Source: Xanthostigma xanthostigma (Eukaryota > Arthropoda > Insecta > Raphidioptera > Raphidiidae). From it: a stretch of 64,000 bases of DNA. The stretch spans positions 9,920,001-9,984,000 of the forward strand of contig OY754464.1 of the NCBI GenBank assembly GCA_963575645.1, written 5' to 3'. The notes under the pieces are model-generated. The model had not been told where the DNA came from. It saw nothing but the letters and a program-made list of their open reading frames with translations, and ran no database searches. The translations under genes were made by a program, and so were the position numbers. Below, piece by piece: positions 20,818 to 31,248 of the stretch (its first letter is position 1; the number at the start of each line of letters is the position of its first letter).

Positions 20818-22149
20818 AATTTCAAACAAGGCGCTGAAGAAGTGGATGATCTTGAGCCACCACCAAGCATTGAACAAATTCATTTTATTTAACGGAGATG
20901 ATCCCACTACATCCCGAGATATGAATAAAATATAACGAAAGATGCATTTAATATACTATGACGTATAAAATGACAAACTAAATTTCGCCCTGTAGCTGGA
21001 ATTCGGCCTATAACGAAATTTCGCCCTGTAATATAACTTACTAATATATATAACAACACATACAGTAGAATAGAATAGAATAGAATATTATTAAGAACCA
21101 GAGTAGGTATAATAGCGTTAAGAACAAATGCAATATAATATCACTTATATTAAGAATTATCTTTTTTTTTAAAAATCACAGTTTAAAATTTGAACATTAT
21201 CATAAAAAAGTCATAGTCATTAAAAATTACAATGCACCATTTAAAAGGTTTAACAAAAATACAACTTTAACATAGTAAGAGGTTAAAAAAAATAATTATT
21301 ATTCACCCATGCTAAAGAAAGGCACACGCAGTAGGTACACAGCTCACACGGAGAAGCAACGAAGTGTATAGTATACGCGCGCGCACACACAAGTGAGTCG
21401 AGAGCGGTGGCGTAGAGGGGGCACGACGGCAAGAAAGCTCGTCACGGCATACGAATTGCAGTAATGCGCCGATAGATGTTTCACATCAAAAACGCATCCG
21501 AGGATATATGGAGAAAAAATGTGGTAAATTCGCCATAAGCGGCTTTGTGTTTTGGTCGCAGATACGCGTGCACTATATCGTGTTGTTAAAAAGAACGCAG
21601 AATATAGGTTGCATGTCTACATTTACAAAGCTTTAAAATAATAGGCCTATTTATTCATACTCACCCTCCTTCGCAAGTACTGCTTATAGTGTAGGTACCT
21701 TCGCGCTGCATATGTATGCAGTCAGGTGTGCGTATGTACGAAGAAGAGTCAAAGATTTTGCGAATATAAAATAGCTTTGTTACGTGTAAGGTTAGTAGAT
21801 ATTACGTGTGAATACAGTGATGACACTTTGAGAATTGATTTTCACTTAACCCTATAAAATGAAAATCCCCTAAAAAACATAGTTTTCCAAATATTTTCCC
21901 CTAAATTTTTAAAATTTGAATGTTTGTTGTAAATTATTTTTAAAATGTGTATTAATTAACTAAAAATTAAATTCTTAAACTTCTACTGTCGGTAATACAG
22001 GGTCAGTATTTAGATCAGCTGACGTAGGAGCGCTTGTGCAGTATTTTTAAATTGGTATTTTTTAATATTTTAATTAGGGCCATGTAAAAATAATTACCCT
22101 AAAATTTTCCCTGAATAAAAAAAATTTCCCCTAAATTTAGGTGGAAACA
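20818..22149. other. unassigned region with (TAGAA)n
   Basis: A (TAGAA)5 microsatellite at 21064-21090 and a GC-richer patch around 21340-21470 (CGCGCGCGCACACACA). No open frame with family pattern on either strand. Confidence 0.45.
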
Positions 22150-22395
22150 CTGTGTGAATGGAGTATTTTGCAACATGTAAGAAAAAATGGATTGGAACCT
22201 ACAGGGATACCGAAAAAGATGCAGACCAAAAATATTCTGGAGAAGAACTTCGTGAAGAAGTTATGGAACAAGGAACTAGGTACCTACCTGGCTTCAAGTC
22301 AAACATTTGGCAAAAGATAGGACTAAATTTAAAATTTTCGTAGAGGCCCTATGCTCCACTTAGGAGTTAAAGGAATTTATTATTATTATTAAGAA
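22150..22395 (+). mobile_element. LINE 3' terminal remnant
   Basis: Frame from 22158 reads MEYFATCKKKWIGTYRDTEK ... GTRYLPGFKSNIWQKIGLNL; a parallel frame gives FVEALCST before the TTATTATTATTA tail (22378-22390). A C-terminal VEALC followed by a TTA tail is what I expect of CR1/RTE-type LINEs. Only the last 60 or so residues remain. Confidence 0.45.
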
Positions 22396-23159
22396 AAAAT
22401 CTAATAATATATATTCTTTATAGATTTTATGTAAAAAGCAAACGAGAAATGTTGATTTCTATTCATAATAATGCAATATAAATTATATAATTCAATTTTA
22501 AAAATTATATTTATTAACCTGTTCTTCAAGAGTCTAAACTCTGTTCGCCATGATGTATTCCGGCGTGACGTCACTTCGTTTGTAAACTAGCTACGTTTAT
22601 GTTGTGTTGTGTGTTATTTTGAAGTTTTTTCAAGTTATTATCACGTTTATAGAAATACAAATTTCAATCTGTCCGTAACTAAGCTCCAAATATTCACAAT
22701 CTATTTTAATGACCTGTTTCGATTAATATTGCATATACCTATTAGGTACAAGTATGTTAATTTGCGAGTTTCGAGATTACTGAGTGTGACCACGACGAAA
22801 CTGATTTTTTTTACCGCTGTTCTCGTGAGTATACATTTTTTTCGATGAATCTCTTTAGCAACCTTCGTAGCAACTCTCAGTTACGACGTGAAATGAAATG
22901 AAATAATATACATCGCCGTTAAACCTTCCATTTTTCATATAAAACGATGGAACCAGTTGCAGTAGGTACTCAGGTAGGGTTGGTAAGTAGTAGGTCGGTG
23001 TAAAATATCCATTTGCACAATGACTAAAATATGTTTATATAAAAAAAATAGGGCTTTTACCGTTACAGAATTACTCCTATAGTGACAAAAAATTTAGTAG
23101 GTTTATAAATTATTAATTTTACGTAAACTTATTAGAGTAGATAATAATTTTTTTTAGGG
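22396..23159. other. unassigned spacer
   Basis: No gene recognised; the short frame at 22609 has no family pattern. Confidence 0.4.
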
Positions 23160-24139
23160 TGATTTCGTGTTTTCATGCGTTTGGCGGATCTACAACTTTT
23201 TAAGACACTAAAAATTTTTTGGCCCGTTTTATATTAACCGAACTTATAGAAAAAGTCAATCGATTCCGAAAATCCGCAACCCTGTATCACTTTTGATTTC
23301 AGAGATATGAGCGTTTATTTATATTATTTGGGAAAAACTTAAAAACGCCATAACTTCTAAACAACGAATGAGGTGGGAGTGGCCGGAATCGATTCAGCTC
23401 GATTTTTTCTATAAGAATAACCTCAATTGTGAGTCGTCTGTAAACAATATCTTACAGATTTCTTGTTTTTTTTTTTCAAGAAAACGGAAAAAGTAAGAAA
23501 AAAATTGAAAAATTTTTAAAAAACAAATTCGCTCTGTTGTGTTTGATATTATACATACATATAGAAAAAGTTATTCTGAATCGATTTCGACAATCCGCAA
23601 CCTTGTGGCTCTTTTATAGTTACGGAGATTTAGCCAATTTAAACTGTTTAAATTTTTATACATTTTAAACCGTCATAGCTTCTAAACTAATCGAGATACG
23701 AATTTGCGCTTAGACCCTAATCGATTCACCGTATTTTTTTCAATAAGACACGGTAATATTAAGCATATCTGAGATATTTTTATATTTTTCCAAATATCGT
23801 AAATCTTTTCGTGTTTTCATGCCTTTATCGAATCTACAACTTTTTAAGACACTAAAAGGTTTTTGGTCCGTTTTATGTTAACCGAACTTATGGAAAAAGT
23901 CAATCGATTCCGAAAATCCCTGTATCACTTTTGGTTTCAGAGATATGAGCGTTTATTTATATTATTTGGGAAAAACTTAAAAACGCCTTAACTTCTAAAC
24001 GACGAATGATACTGAGGTGGGAGTGGTCGGAATCGATTCAGCTCGATTTTTTCTATAAGAACAACCTTAGTTGTAGGTCGTTTGTGAACAATATCTCACA
24101 GATCTCTGAGTTTTCTTAAAAACGGAAAAAGTAAGAAGG
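23160..24139 (+). repeat. three tandem ~325-bp units
   Basis: Units near 23160-23505 and 23808-24139 are close copies (CATGCGTTTGGCGGATCTAC / CATGCCTTTATCGAATCTAC, then CTTTTTAAGACACTAAAA, GAGATATGAGCGTTTATT, AACTTCTAAAC). The stretch between them is a more diverged unit with the same themes (CAATCCGCAACC, CATAGCTTCTAAAC). Non-coding. Confidence 0.7.
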
Positions 24140-25507
24140 GTATACCCCCTTATTACAAAATTGAAAAAGATGCAAAAGGGCGGCTAGTAATTATTATATT
24201 AGTTAGATAAATCGTAAGAAGTTGAAAAGGTTGATAAACTTGAAATTGATTTTATTAAATTGTACGTTTCGTCATTTAATTATCAGCGACTTACTAATAA
24301 AATTCAATTGTTGAAAATAAAAACTTTTTGTTAAAATAATAAACAGTAATTATTATAAAGTGGCAGCAATTAGTCTTTCCTTAGAATGACATCAAGATTA
24401 TTTTATGGTAAATTCTTCGCTGACACGTTGCTTGATTAGGTAATACATAATATATATGCTATATATCAGCGTATACCAATTATACAATGGGGAACGTGGT
24501 GGGGAAGAGGATCGATATCGAATGTCTTAACTCTTAGTAAACCGCATATAGTTGGTTAACAAATGTATACGAACTAGGAATTTAGGATGACGACGGGTAG
24601 GCACCGGAGTAGAATTGAGTCGTCGGGATATTCAATTCTGAAAGCTTAGAATTGTAAGGATAATTCTCAATTGTCTAATTTTGCTCGAATTCCGATAATT
24701 TATAATATAGACCAAGAGCTCATGACAAAAAAGTGCAAGAGCTTAGGAAAGGCTAATATTTATTAGCATATATTTAAGGTGTATAATATATTGCAGCAAG
24801 CATTGTTACATTAACTCTCTCTTTTGTAATATTGTCAAAATTAGTTTTCCTTAGCTACGCAGGAAAAATGAATGTTGTTATCAATTTGGAAAAAATCAAT
24901 TCAAATAATAGATCTTGAGAAAACAATTCATTACTAATTTTTTATAGTTCAAGTCTAAGTGTTTTATTTATTTTAAAGTAAGAACTTTATTAAGTACTTA
25001 CAATATGAATATCCTGTAAATGTAAATATGCTTAGCGAGATTTTATAGATATAGGGATATCCACTAAATTCACAATCTTAAAAAATCCTAAGCTCTAGAA
25101 ATATGCTTTCGAGTGCGCTGAATCCGAATATGACATTTTTATTTTATACAGGATGACACTTTTCAACATTACCTAGTTTTAGACTATTTTTCTATTTCTA
25201 AAAAAAGCACAAAAGTAATTGAACATGGAACATGTTTGTGAATTCAATGGATATCTCCATATCTAAAATCTCGCTTAACATATCTGTAGCTAAAAATCTA
25301 TTGATTTTTAAGCTATGCGCCCATGGACAATTTTTCTGTGACCATTAAATTATAAAATAAAACCATTTTCGATCAATTTAACCGAGAACTAAATCCCATA
25401 AGGTTTGTGCGAGATCCTCTCAACCAGTTACTAAATTTTCCGCTGTCATCTAACGAAATACTAGTAACTAAATTTCGCCCTGTTATCTAGATGCCGCCTT
25501 CAACTAA
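24140..25507. other. unassigned, contains a 45-bp inverted repeat
   Basis: TGCTTAGCGAGATTTTATAG...AAATTCAC (25031-25074) is inverted at 25240-25285 (GTGAATTCAATGG...CTCGCTTAACATA). A fold-back element of about 260 bp is likely. The rest is unassigned. Confidence 0.5.
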
Positions 25508-25932
25508 AGCCATGTTTAATCCAACGCACACAAACGTAACGTCCTTCCTAGCGCTGATTTTCTTAGTTGATATTATGTTGTCGCTTCACACAAGACGTCT
25601 TTACAAGCTTGCTCTGCAGGTAGATTCGGTGCGCGCGCAGTGATAGAACGGTAACAAAAGTGCATGGTTAATGTCTCTGAACAGAACACACGCTATGGCA
25701 TAGTGTATATGGGCGTTTGTTTAAGTCACCCACGTGACAAGATACTGCTTCCTGATTGATTCTTGCTCATACCTAGCAGCGGACCTAGAAGAAAAATAGT
25801 CCTCGTTTTAATTTTAAAACCTATCTTGTGAGATAGCAGACGAGCTCGCAGTGACGTCATTTTCAGCCTCGTACCCAGCCTACCGGCCAGCAGGAGTCCA
25901 AGCAGCGTTTCTAGCCTCGTGTGCAACGGCCT
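25508..25932 (-). mobile_element. Harbinger-type MITE, copy 1
   Basis: Right end CCTCGTGTGCAACGGCCT followed by TAA (25933-25935); TAA also precedes the left end (25505-25507). Body blocks CAGTGACGTCATTTTCAGCC, GTGACAAGATACTGCTTCC and GGTGCGCGCGCAGTGATAG are shared with 63179-63959. The left tip is diverged. Confidence 0.7.
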
Positions 25933-26104
25933 TAAGTGTGTCCTGCGTGAACAGTACACTGTTCTGAACACACCTTTATCCTTTGTCTATACTTTACCAC
26001 ATTGTAAGGAGACTGCCTGCCTGACGGACAGACTGTAACTTAGTGTACAATATTGTCAAAGTTTAGTAGGCTTCAGGGATGTAATTATGTAGTCAAACTA
26101 AGCA

Positions 26105-26512
26105 GTTTAGGGTGTGATCAAATGTTCATAGCAACTATAGAACCGAATCTCTGTTCTGAATTGGGTATGTGATTAATTTTTCTTTTTACTGAATCGATTG
26201 TAATCAAATTTTGTAAGTGTGCCTTAACTTACGCTATAGGATAGTTTTTATTATTTTTTTGTGTGCAAAATTACGGTGTTTTCTAAAAAAAACTGTTTTA
26301 GTAACATGCAGCGACATCTGATAGAATTTGTTTAAAGTTAGTAGTTCAGAACCAAACAAAAAAAATGTTTTAGTACCGAGTACCAACATTTGTTACAATT
26401 CGCTCAAAGCTATTAGTTCAAAAGCTAATTAGTTCAGACGCCGGGCCGCAAACGAAACACATTTTGCAGGATTATATCTATCGCACCCGCGTGAAACCGG
26501 GACGGACCGCTA
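26105..26512 (+). mobile_element. repeat P, Helitron-like 3' end
   Basis: Ends GGGACGGACCGCTAGT. On the reverse strand it holds imperfect repeats of GAACTAATAGCTTTGAGC and ATCAGATGTCGCTAC about 60 bp apart, as also at 49800-50116 and 62580-62820. No protein. Confidence 0.6.
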
Positions 26513-26837
26513 GTAAATTAATAGAATTACATCTTTGAGGTTATGTGACACGCACGTGATAAATGCGGAACATTGACAACGTGAGTTGGTGAACACAACA
26601 GACCGAAATCGTGGTGGTGGAGGTAGCGTGATTGTCCGGAATTGTTTGTTTGACAGCGGAAGTGAATAATCTGATAAAATGTCAAACGTAAATTAGTACC
26701 TTAAACGCATTATCGCCTTTCTATTTTAGTAATGTTCGCGGTAATGTGGAACACTTAGAATGTTAGTACGTAACATTCTGTGTTTAACTTACATATCCAT
26801 TGAATACGCAATTTACATGAGAGATTTTCGACTTGTA
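26513..26837. other. unassigned spacer
   Basis: No gene or repeat boundary recognised. Confidence 0.4.
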
Positions 26838-27258
26838 TCTATACTAATATATAAAGCTGAAGAGTTTATTTGTTTGTTTGGTTGAACGCGCTAATCTCAG
26901 GAACTACTGGTTTGAATTGAAAAAAAAATTTTTTGTTGGATAGGCCATTTATCGAGGAAAGCTATAGGCTATATAATATCATGCTACGACCCATAGGCGC
27001 GGAGCATCAATGAAAAATGTTGCAAAATGTATCTCAAAAATAGCTTCTGTTCAGATGAAATGCCGTAACTACATATATCAATATTAGGACGTACATTCAC
27101 AAGCCCGGCTAGCTCAGTCGGTAGAGCATGCGACTGTTAATATCAGAGTCGTGGGTTCGAGCCCAACGTTGGGCGAATATATTTTTAATTTTTTTTATTT
27201 TCTACATTGCTTTCTTCTAAGGCTTACATTTAAATTTATTTTAATTTTATTTTCGCAT
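26838..27258 (+). mobile_element. HT Helitron-like element, 3' end lost
   Basis: TCTATACTAATATATAAAGC start after an A, then the HT blocks up to the tRNA module (27103-27175) and the following TTTCTACATTGCTTTCTTC. Similarity stops near 27258, so the CTAGT end is missing. Confidence 0.75.
27103..27175 (+). pseudogene. tRNA-Lys-like module, anticodon changed to GTT
   Basis: Begins GCCCGGCTAGCTCAGTCGG and ends GTTGGGCG, so acceptor stem, D-arm and most of the T-arm still pair. The loop reads CTGTTAA, turning the lysine anticodon CTT into GTT (asparagine), and the anticodon stem has two mismatches. Best preserved of the three modules, but unlikely to be a working tRNA. Confidence 0.75.
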
Positions 27259-27801
27259 TTATGTTTTTGATGGGATTATTATTTCTGGAATTTAGATAGT
27301 AAAATCGCCTAACCTCTGATCTCTAATATACGCTATTAACCGGATCGATTTTGATGAAACTTGGTACACTATCAACTGGTGTTCGACCTGCAACGACACA
27401 GTTCGAGTTAAGGTAGGATTCCCATCAGAATTGATACCTATTAACTCGAGCTAGTCTGCGGAAAAAACCGATGTTCACGCGAGCGAGTCTACGGACAAAA
27501 CCGATGTTCACTCGAACGTATCCGCCGGCAAAAACTAATGTAATAATGCGTTTAATAGACTGAATTGCACGCGAAAGTTTGACTTACGGCGCTGCTAACT
27601 TTCCGGGCGTGTAATGCATTAATGTGGTGAATACAATGGTAAGCGTTAATGCCGCATAGATAATCGTTAAATTAACAACGACTCTATACAGAGCACAAAT
27701 CTGCACATTATAGCCGACACATCCTGTTTATCTGTACCGATGCTATAGCAATACGTAAGGCGGTTTCACATTGTAAAGAAATAAAGCCAGTTCCCATCTA
27801 A
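27259..27801. other. unassigned; short tandem repeat
   Basis: Two to three ~44-bp repeats of ACCGATGTTCACGCGAGCGA type lie at about 27446-27540. No gene. Confidence 0.45.
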
Positions 27802-28136
27802 CGTCGCTGCAGACGAGGCTAGAAACGCTGCTAGGAGTTCTGCTAGCCGGTAGACTGGGTACGAAGCTAGAAATGACGTCACTGCAGGCTGGCCTGCTAG
27901 CTCACAAGATAGGTTTTAAAATTAGAACAAGGGCTATTTTCCCTGCGAGATTTGATGCTAGGTATGAGCAAGAACCAATCAGGAAGCAGTATCTTGTCAC
28001 GTAGGCACTTGAACAAACACCCACAAACCAACATGGCGTCATTCTGTTCACAGTTAGACAACAGACACGTTTTGCTCTGTGTATATATTCGAACTGTCAC
28101 TGCGCGCGCAACAGATCTATCAACAAATCAAGCTTA
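27802..28136 (+). mobile_element. Harbinger-type MITE, truncated
   Basis: Starts after TAA (27799-27801) with CGTCGCTGCAGACGAGGC, then ACGAAGCTAGAAATGACG, CTAGGTATGAGCAAGAACC and CACTGCGCGCGCAACAG, the reverse order of copy 1. It stops before the second terminus. Confidence 0.65.
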
Positions 28137-28525
28137 GGGAAAACCAATTGCTCTTTATTATTATTATTTTCTATTCTTTTGATTGTGTAACAGCCTTTAA
28201 TGTGTTTTACATATATTATGAGCGTGGTTTGTGTGCGTGTCTTTATAGCCTCAGAATACATCTGTTTATTTATTTTATGCATCAAATTTATTGCGGTTTC
28301 CTGAATGTTCTCTAATGGCGCTTAAAATATCCTACAATGTTATTGTTTTCTTAACAACTTTAAATCCTTTAGCAAAGTTTTGTCAATCGTGGCTGTATTT
28401 GTGATATTCGGAAGTGGAATTGGGGGATATTGTACTCATGTGACTGTCAAAACTCACTACCTCTCGTTTGGAACATAAGGTCACACCTCGTCGGAATACA
28501 TGACGCGTAACAACACTAAGTATAC
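28137..28525. other. unassigned spacer
   Basis: No gene recognised. Confidence 0.4.
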
Positions 28526-28630
28526 TGTAACGAAACTGGCAAAACTGTCCGTTGTTGGTGGTTAAAATATTTATTTACAAAAATAAACGTTAACAAATAC
28601 AAACTAAAGTACTTCTCTAATAATAATGAA
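28526..28630 (-). mobile_element. LTR end fragment, gypsy-like family
   Basis: TGTAACGAAACTGGC and the blocks that follow resemble the reverse-strand LTR ends at 11949 and 18187. A short old fossil. Confidence 0.5.
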
Positions 28631-28939
28631 CCAGTGGGAGTATATACCCAAGTAATTCAAGAATTACAAGGCGCGAAATTTTACGTCATATACCCCGGTG
28701 TTTTGCTTGAAAATCGGTGTATATATTTAACGACACTTGGAGAATAATATAGTATAACTTAATTTACTTATTCTAAGTAAAAATAACAGTTGAAAATAAT
28801 GAAACACAGAAAGGAAAATATAATTTTAATAAATTCATGGTTCTCTATGTAATATGTTATTGTGTCATGCAAAAATTAAACATAACTAACATCTTCAGAA
28901 CAAAAGAATAACAGATTTGTTTTTAAAAAATATTTCTGA
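28631..28939. other. unassigned AT-rich spacer
   Basis: No gene recognised. Confidence 0.4.
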
Positions 28940-29634
28940 AATTATGAGTTTAGAAAAAAAAATTCATAACTTTCTTGTAAAAACAGATAGAAAAATAAAC
29001 CGTTATGAAAAGTACCCAATTATTATATAAAAACAACTTTATAACATATATGTGCCGACTTTAGCTCAAAGAATTTTTTACAAAACTTTCTTTAAAATAG
29101 AATAATAAAACATTATAAAAAGTACACCATTATTATATAAAAAACAACGATGGCATGTATCTCTTTTGCGCATGCGCCGATTTTTCCCAAAAATTATACA
29201 AAACTCTTGTAAAAATAGATCGAATAATAAACTGTTATGAGAAGTATACCATTGTTATATACAAACAACTTTATAACTTATACCTCTTCTGCGCATGCGC
29301 CGACTTTCCCTCAAAAACATTTTACAAAACTTTCTTGTAAAGTAGAATAATAAAACATTATAAAAAGTACACCATTATTATATAAAAAACAACTATGGCT
29401 TGTATCTCTTTTGCGCATGCGCCGATTTTTCCCAAAACTTATACAAAACTCTTGTAAAAATAAATCGAATAACAAACTGTTATGAAAAGTATACCGTTGT
29501 TATAAACAAACAACTTTATAACTTATACCTCTTCTGCGCATGCGCCGACTTTCCCTCAAAAAACATTTTAGAAAACTTTCTTGTAAAGTAGAATCATAAA
29601 ACATTATAAAAAGTACACCATTATTATATAAAAA
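28940..29634 (+). repeat. ~123-bp tandem array with 245-bp dimer order
   Basis: CTGCGCATGCGCCGA-type boxes recur at about 29167, 29290, 29412 and 29535 (spacing 122-123 bp). Alternate units match best: CATTATAAAAAGTACACC at 29111, 29356 and 29601 against CTGTTATGAGAAGTATACC-type in between. The true higher-order unit is therefore about 245 bp, which gives two look-alike short frames (29155 and 29400). Related to 5044-5440 and 33717 onward. Confidence 0.8.
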
Positions 29635-29638
29635 AATT

Positions 29639-29829
29639 GGTTGTCTGTAAAGTCGGTTTACGGACGATAGTTTAACGTGATAACGTATTCCGCTCGAATA
29701 TCATATTTAATAATACATTACTGCGCTCTCGCTTACACGCACAGGGTCAGGCGGAACGTTATGGAACGTTACACTTTTTCGTGCGTGCAGCTGGTGTTTC
29801 ATCAATTTATAAGACGTATCACGTCAAAA
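29639..29829 (+). mobile_element. AATT-targeting small element L, copy 1
   Basis: GTTGTCTGTAAAGTCGG and TTACGGACGATAG at the left, CATCAATTTATAAGACG and TCACGTCAAAA at the right; inner ACGTGATAACGT and ACGT-ATCACGT are inverted. AATT precedes it (29635-29638), and the right flank is altered where the satellite starts. Confidence 0.75.
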
Positions 29830-29831
29830 AC

Positions 29832-30411
29832 TTAGTCACCATCTTTAGAAGTCCGCCATATTGGATTTAGAGTGACGTCACTTTATTTTTCGAGTTATTC
29901 TCAGCAAGCCCTTTCATTTGATACCCATATTGTAAGAAAGCATAGTAAAATTAGTCCGCCATCTTTAGAACTCCGCCATATTGGATTTAGAGTGACGTCA
30001 CTTTATGTTTCGAGTTATTTTCAGCAAGCCCTTTCATTTGATACCCATATTGTAGGAAAGCATAATAAAATTAGTCCGCCATCTTTAGAAGTCCGCCATA
30101 TTGGATTTAGAGTGACGTAACTTTATGTTTCGAGTTATTCTCAGCAAGCCCTTTCATTTGATACCCATATTGTAGGAAAGCATAATAAAATTAGTCCGCC
30201 ATCTTTAGAAGTCCGCCATATTGGATTTAGAGTGACGTCACTTTATGTTTCGAGTTACTCTCAGCAAGCCCTTTCATTTGATACCCATATTGTAGGAAAG
30301 CATACTAAAATTAGTCCGCCATCTTTAGAAGTCCGCCATATTGGATTTAGAGTGACGTCACTTTATTTTTCGAGTTATTCTCAGCAAGCCCTTTCATTTG
30401 ATACCCATATT
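29832..30411 (+). repeat. 120-bp satellite array, left block
   Basis: Five copies of a 120-bp unit holding GTCCGCCATCTTTAGAAG, CGCCATATTGGATTTAGAG, TGACGTCA and CAAGCCCTTTCATTTGATAC, with phase points at 29868, 29988, 30108, 30228 and 30348. Units differ by only a few bases. The block is cut by a LINE at CCCATATT. Confidence 0.95.
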
Positions 30412-31243
30412 AAATTTGACTCAAAGCTATTTTTCACAGACCATGTAATTAAAATCATCAATGAAGCATATCGTATGCTAGGTATTATAATCAGGTTCTC
30501 CAAAGATTTCAATTCGACAAACGTTATGTTCACTCTTTTTTATACACTCGTTCGTAGTAGACTAGAATATGCTTCCATCGTATGGAGTCCAGGGTATCAG
30601 GTTCATATTCGAAACATAGAAAAAATTCAAAGCAGATTTTTGAGATTTGTATTTTTCAAATTATTCCACACTTATCCCACTTTTATGCCCTACCGTGATC
30701 TACTCAATCTTTTTAATATTACATCGCTGGAAGGTAGAAGGAATTGTAGCGCCATCATGTTCTGTTTTAAATTATTTCACAACATCATAAGTGACAATTA
30801 TTTATTATCGCAATTCCAGTTTAAAATTCCACATCTGGCAACTAGACCAACACATGAGATATTTATGTACTCCAGAATCAATACTCGTCAACACGAAAAT
30901 TCACCAGTATTGCGAATGGCAATTCTTATAAACCTTATAAGCGTAACTTATCCTGCAATTGATTTTTTTAATGATAAATTGTGCAATTTTCTTAAAGTTA
31001 TCGCAAAGCATTACGCAAATAAATAATGGCTTAAAATTGTAACCTTATTATTATTATTATTATTATTAAATTATTACTTATATCCAAGCAAAACTGTTTT
31101 GGTCTGACTAGAATTTAGAATTTAGTTTCTGTTATATGATTTTTTTCCCTCTTTTAAGTGCATGTTCTCTTATATATATATATGTATTTTTTTTGTATTC
31201 TCTGTAAATGGGTCTTCCTGTTGAGAATAAATCTATTATTATT
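30412..31243 (+). mobile_element. 5'-truncated LINE inside the satellite
   Basis: Flanked by direct ATATT (30407-30411, 31244-31248). The open frame to 31026 reads KFDSKLFFTDHVIKIINEAY, RMLGIIIRFSKDFN, LVRSRLEYASIVWSPGYQVH and IEKIQSRFLRFV: the region after the catalytic core in Jockey-type LINE ORF2 proteins (F..HI..I..A...LG, then LEYA..VW.P). It stops after HYANK, followed by a 200-bp 3' region and an ATT-type tail. The uninterrupted frame points to a recent insertion. By chance the satellite is open in the same frame, so a fused 264-residue frame runs across the junction. Confidence 0.9.
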
Positions 31244-31248
31244 ATATT

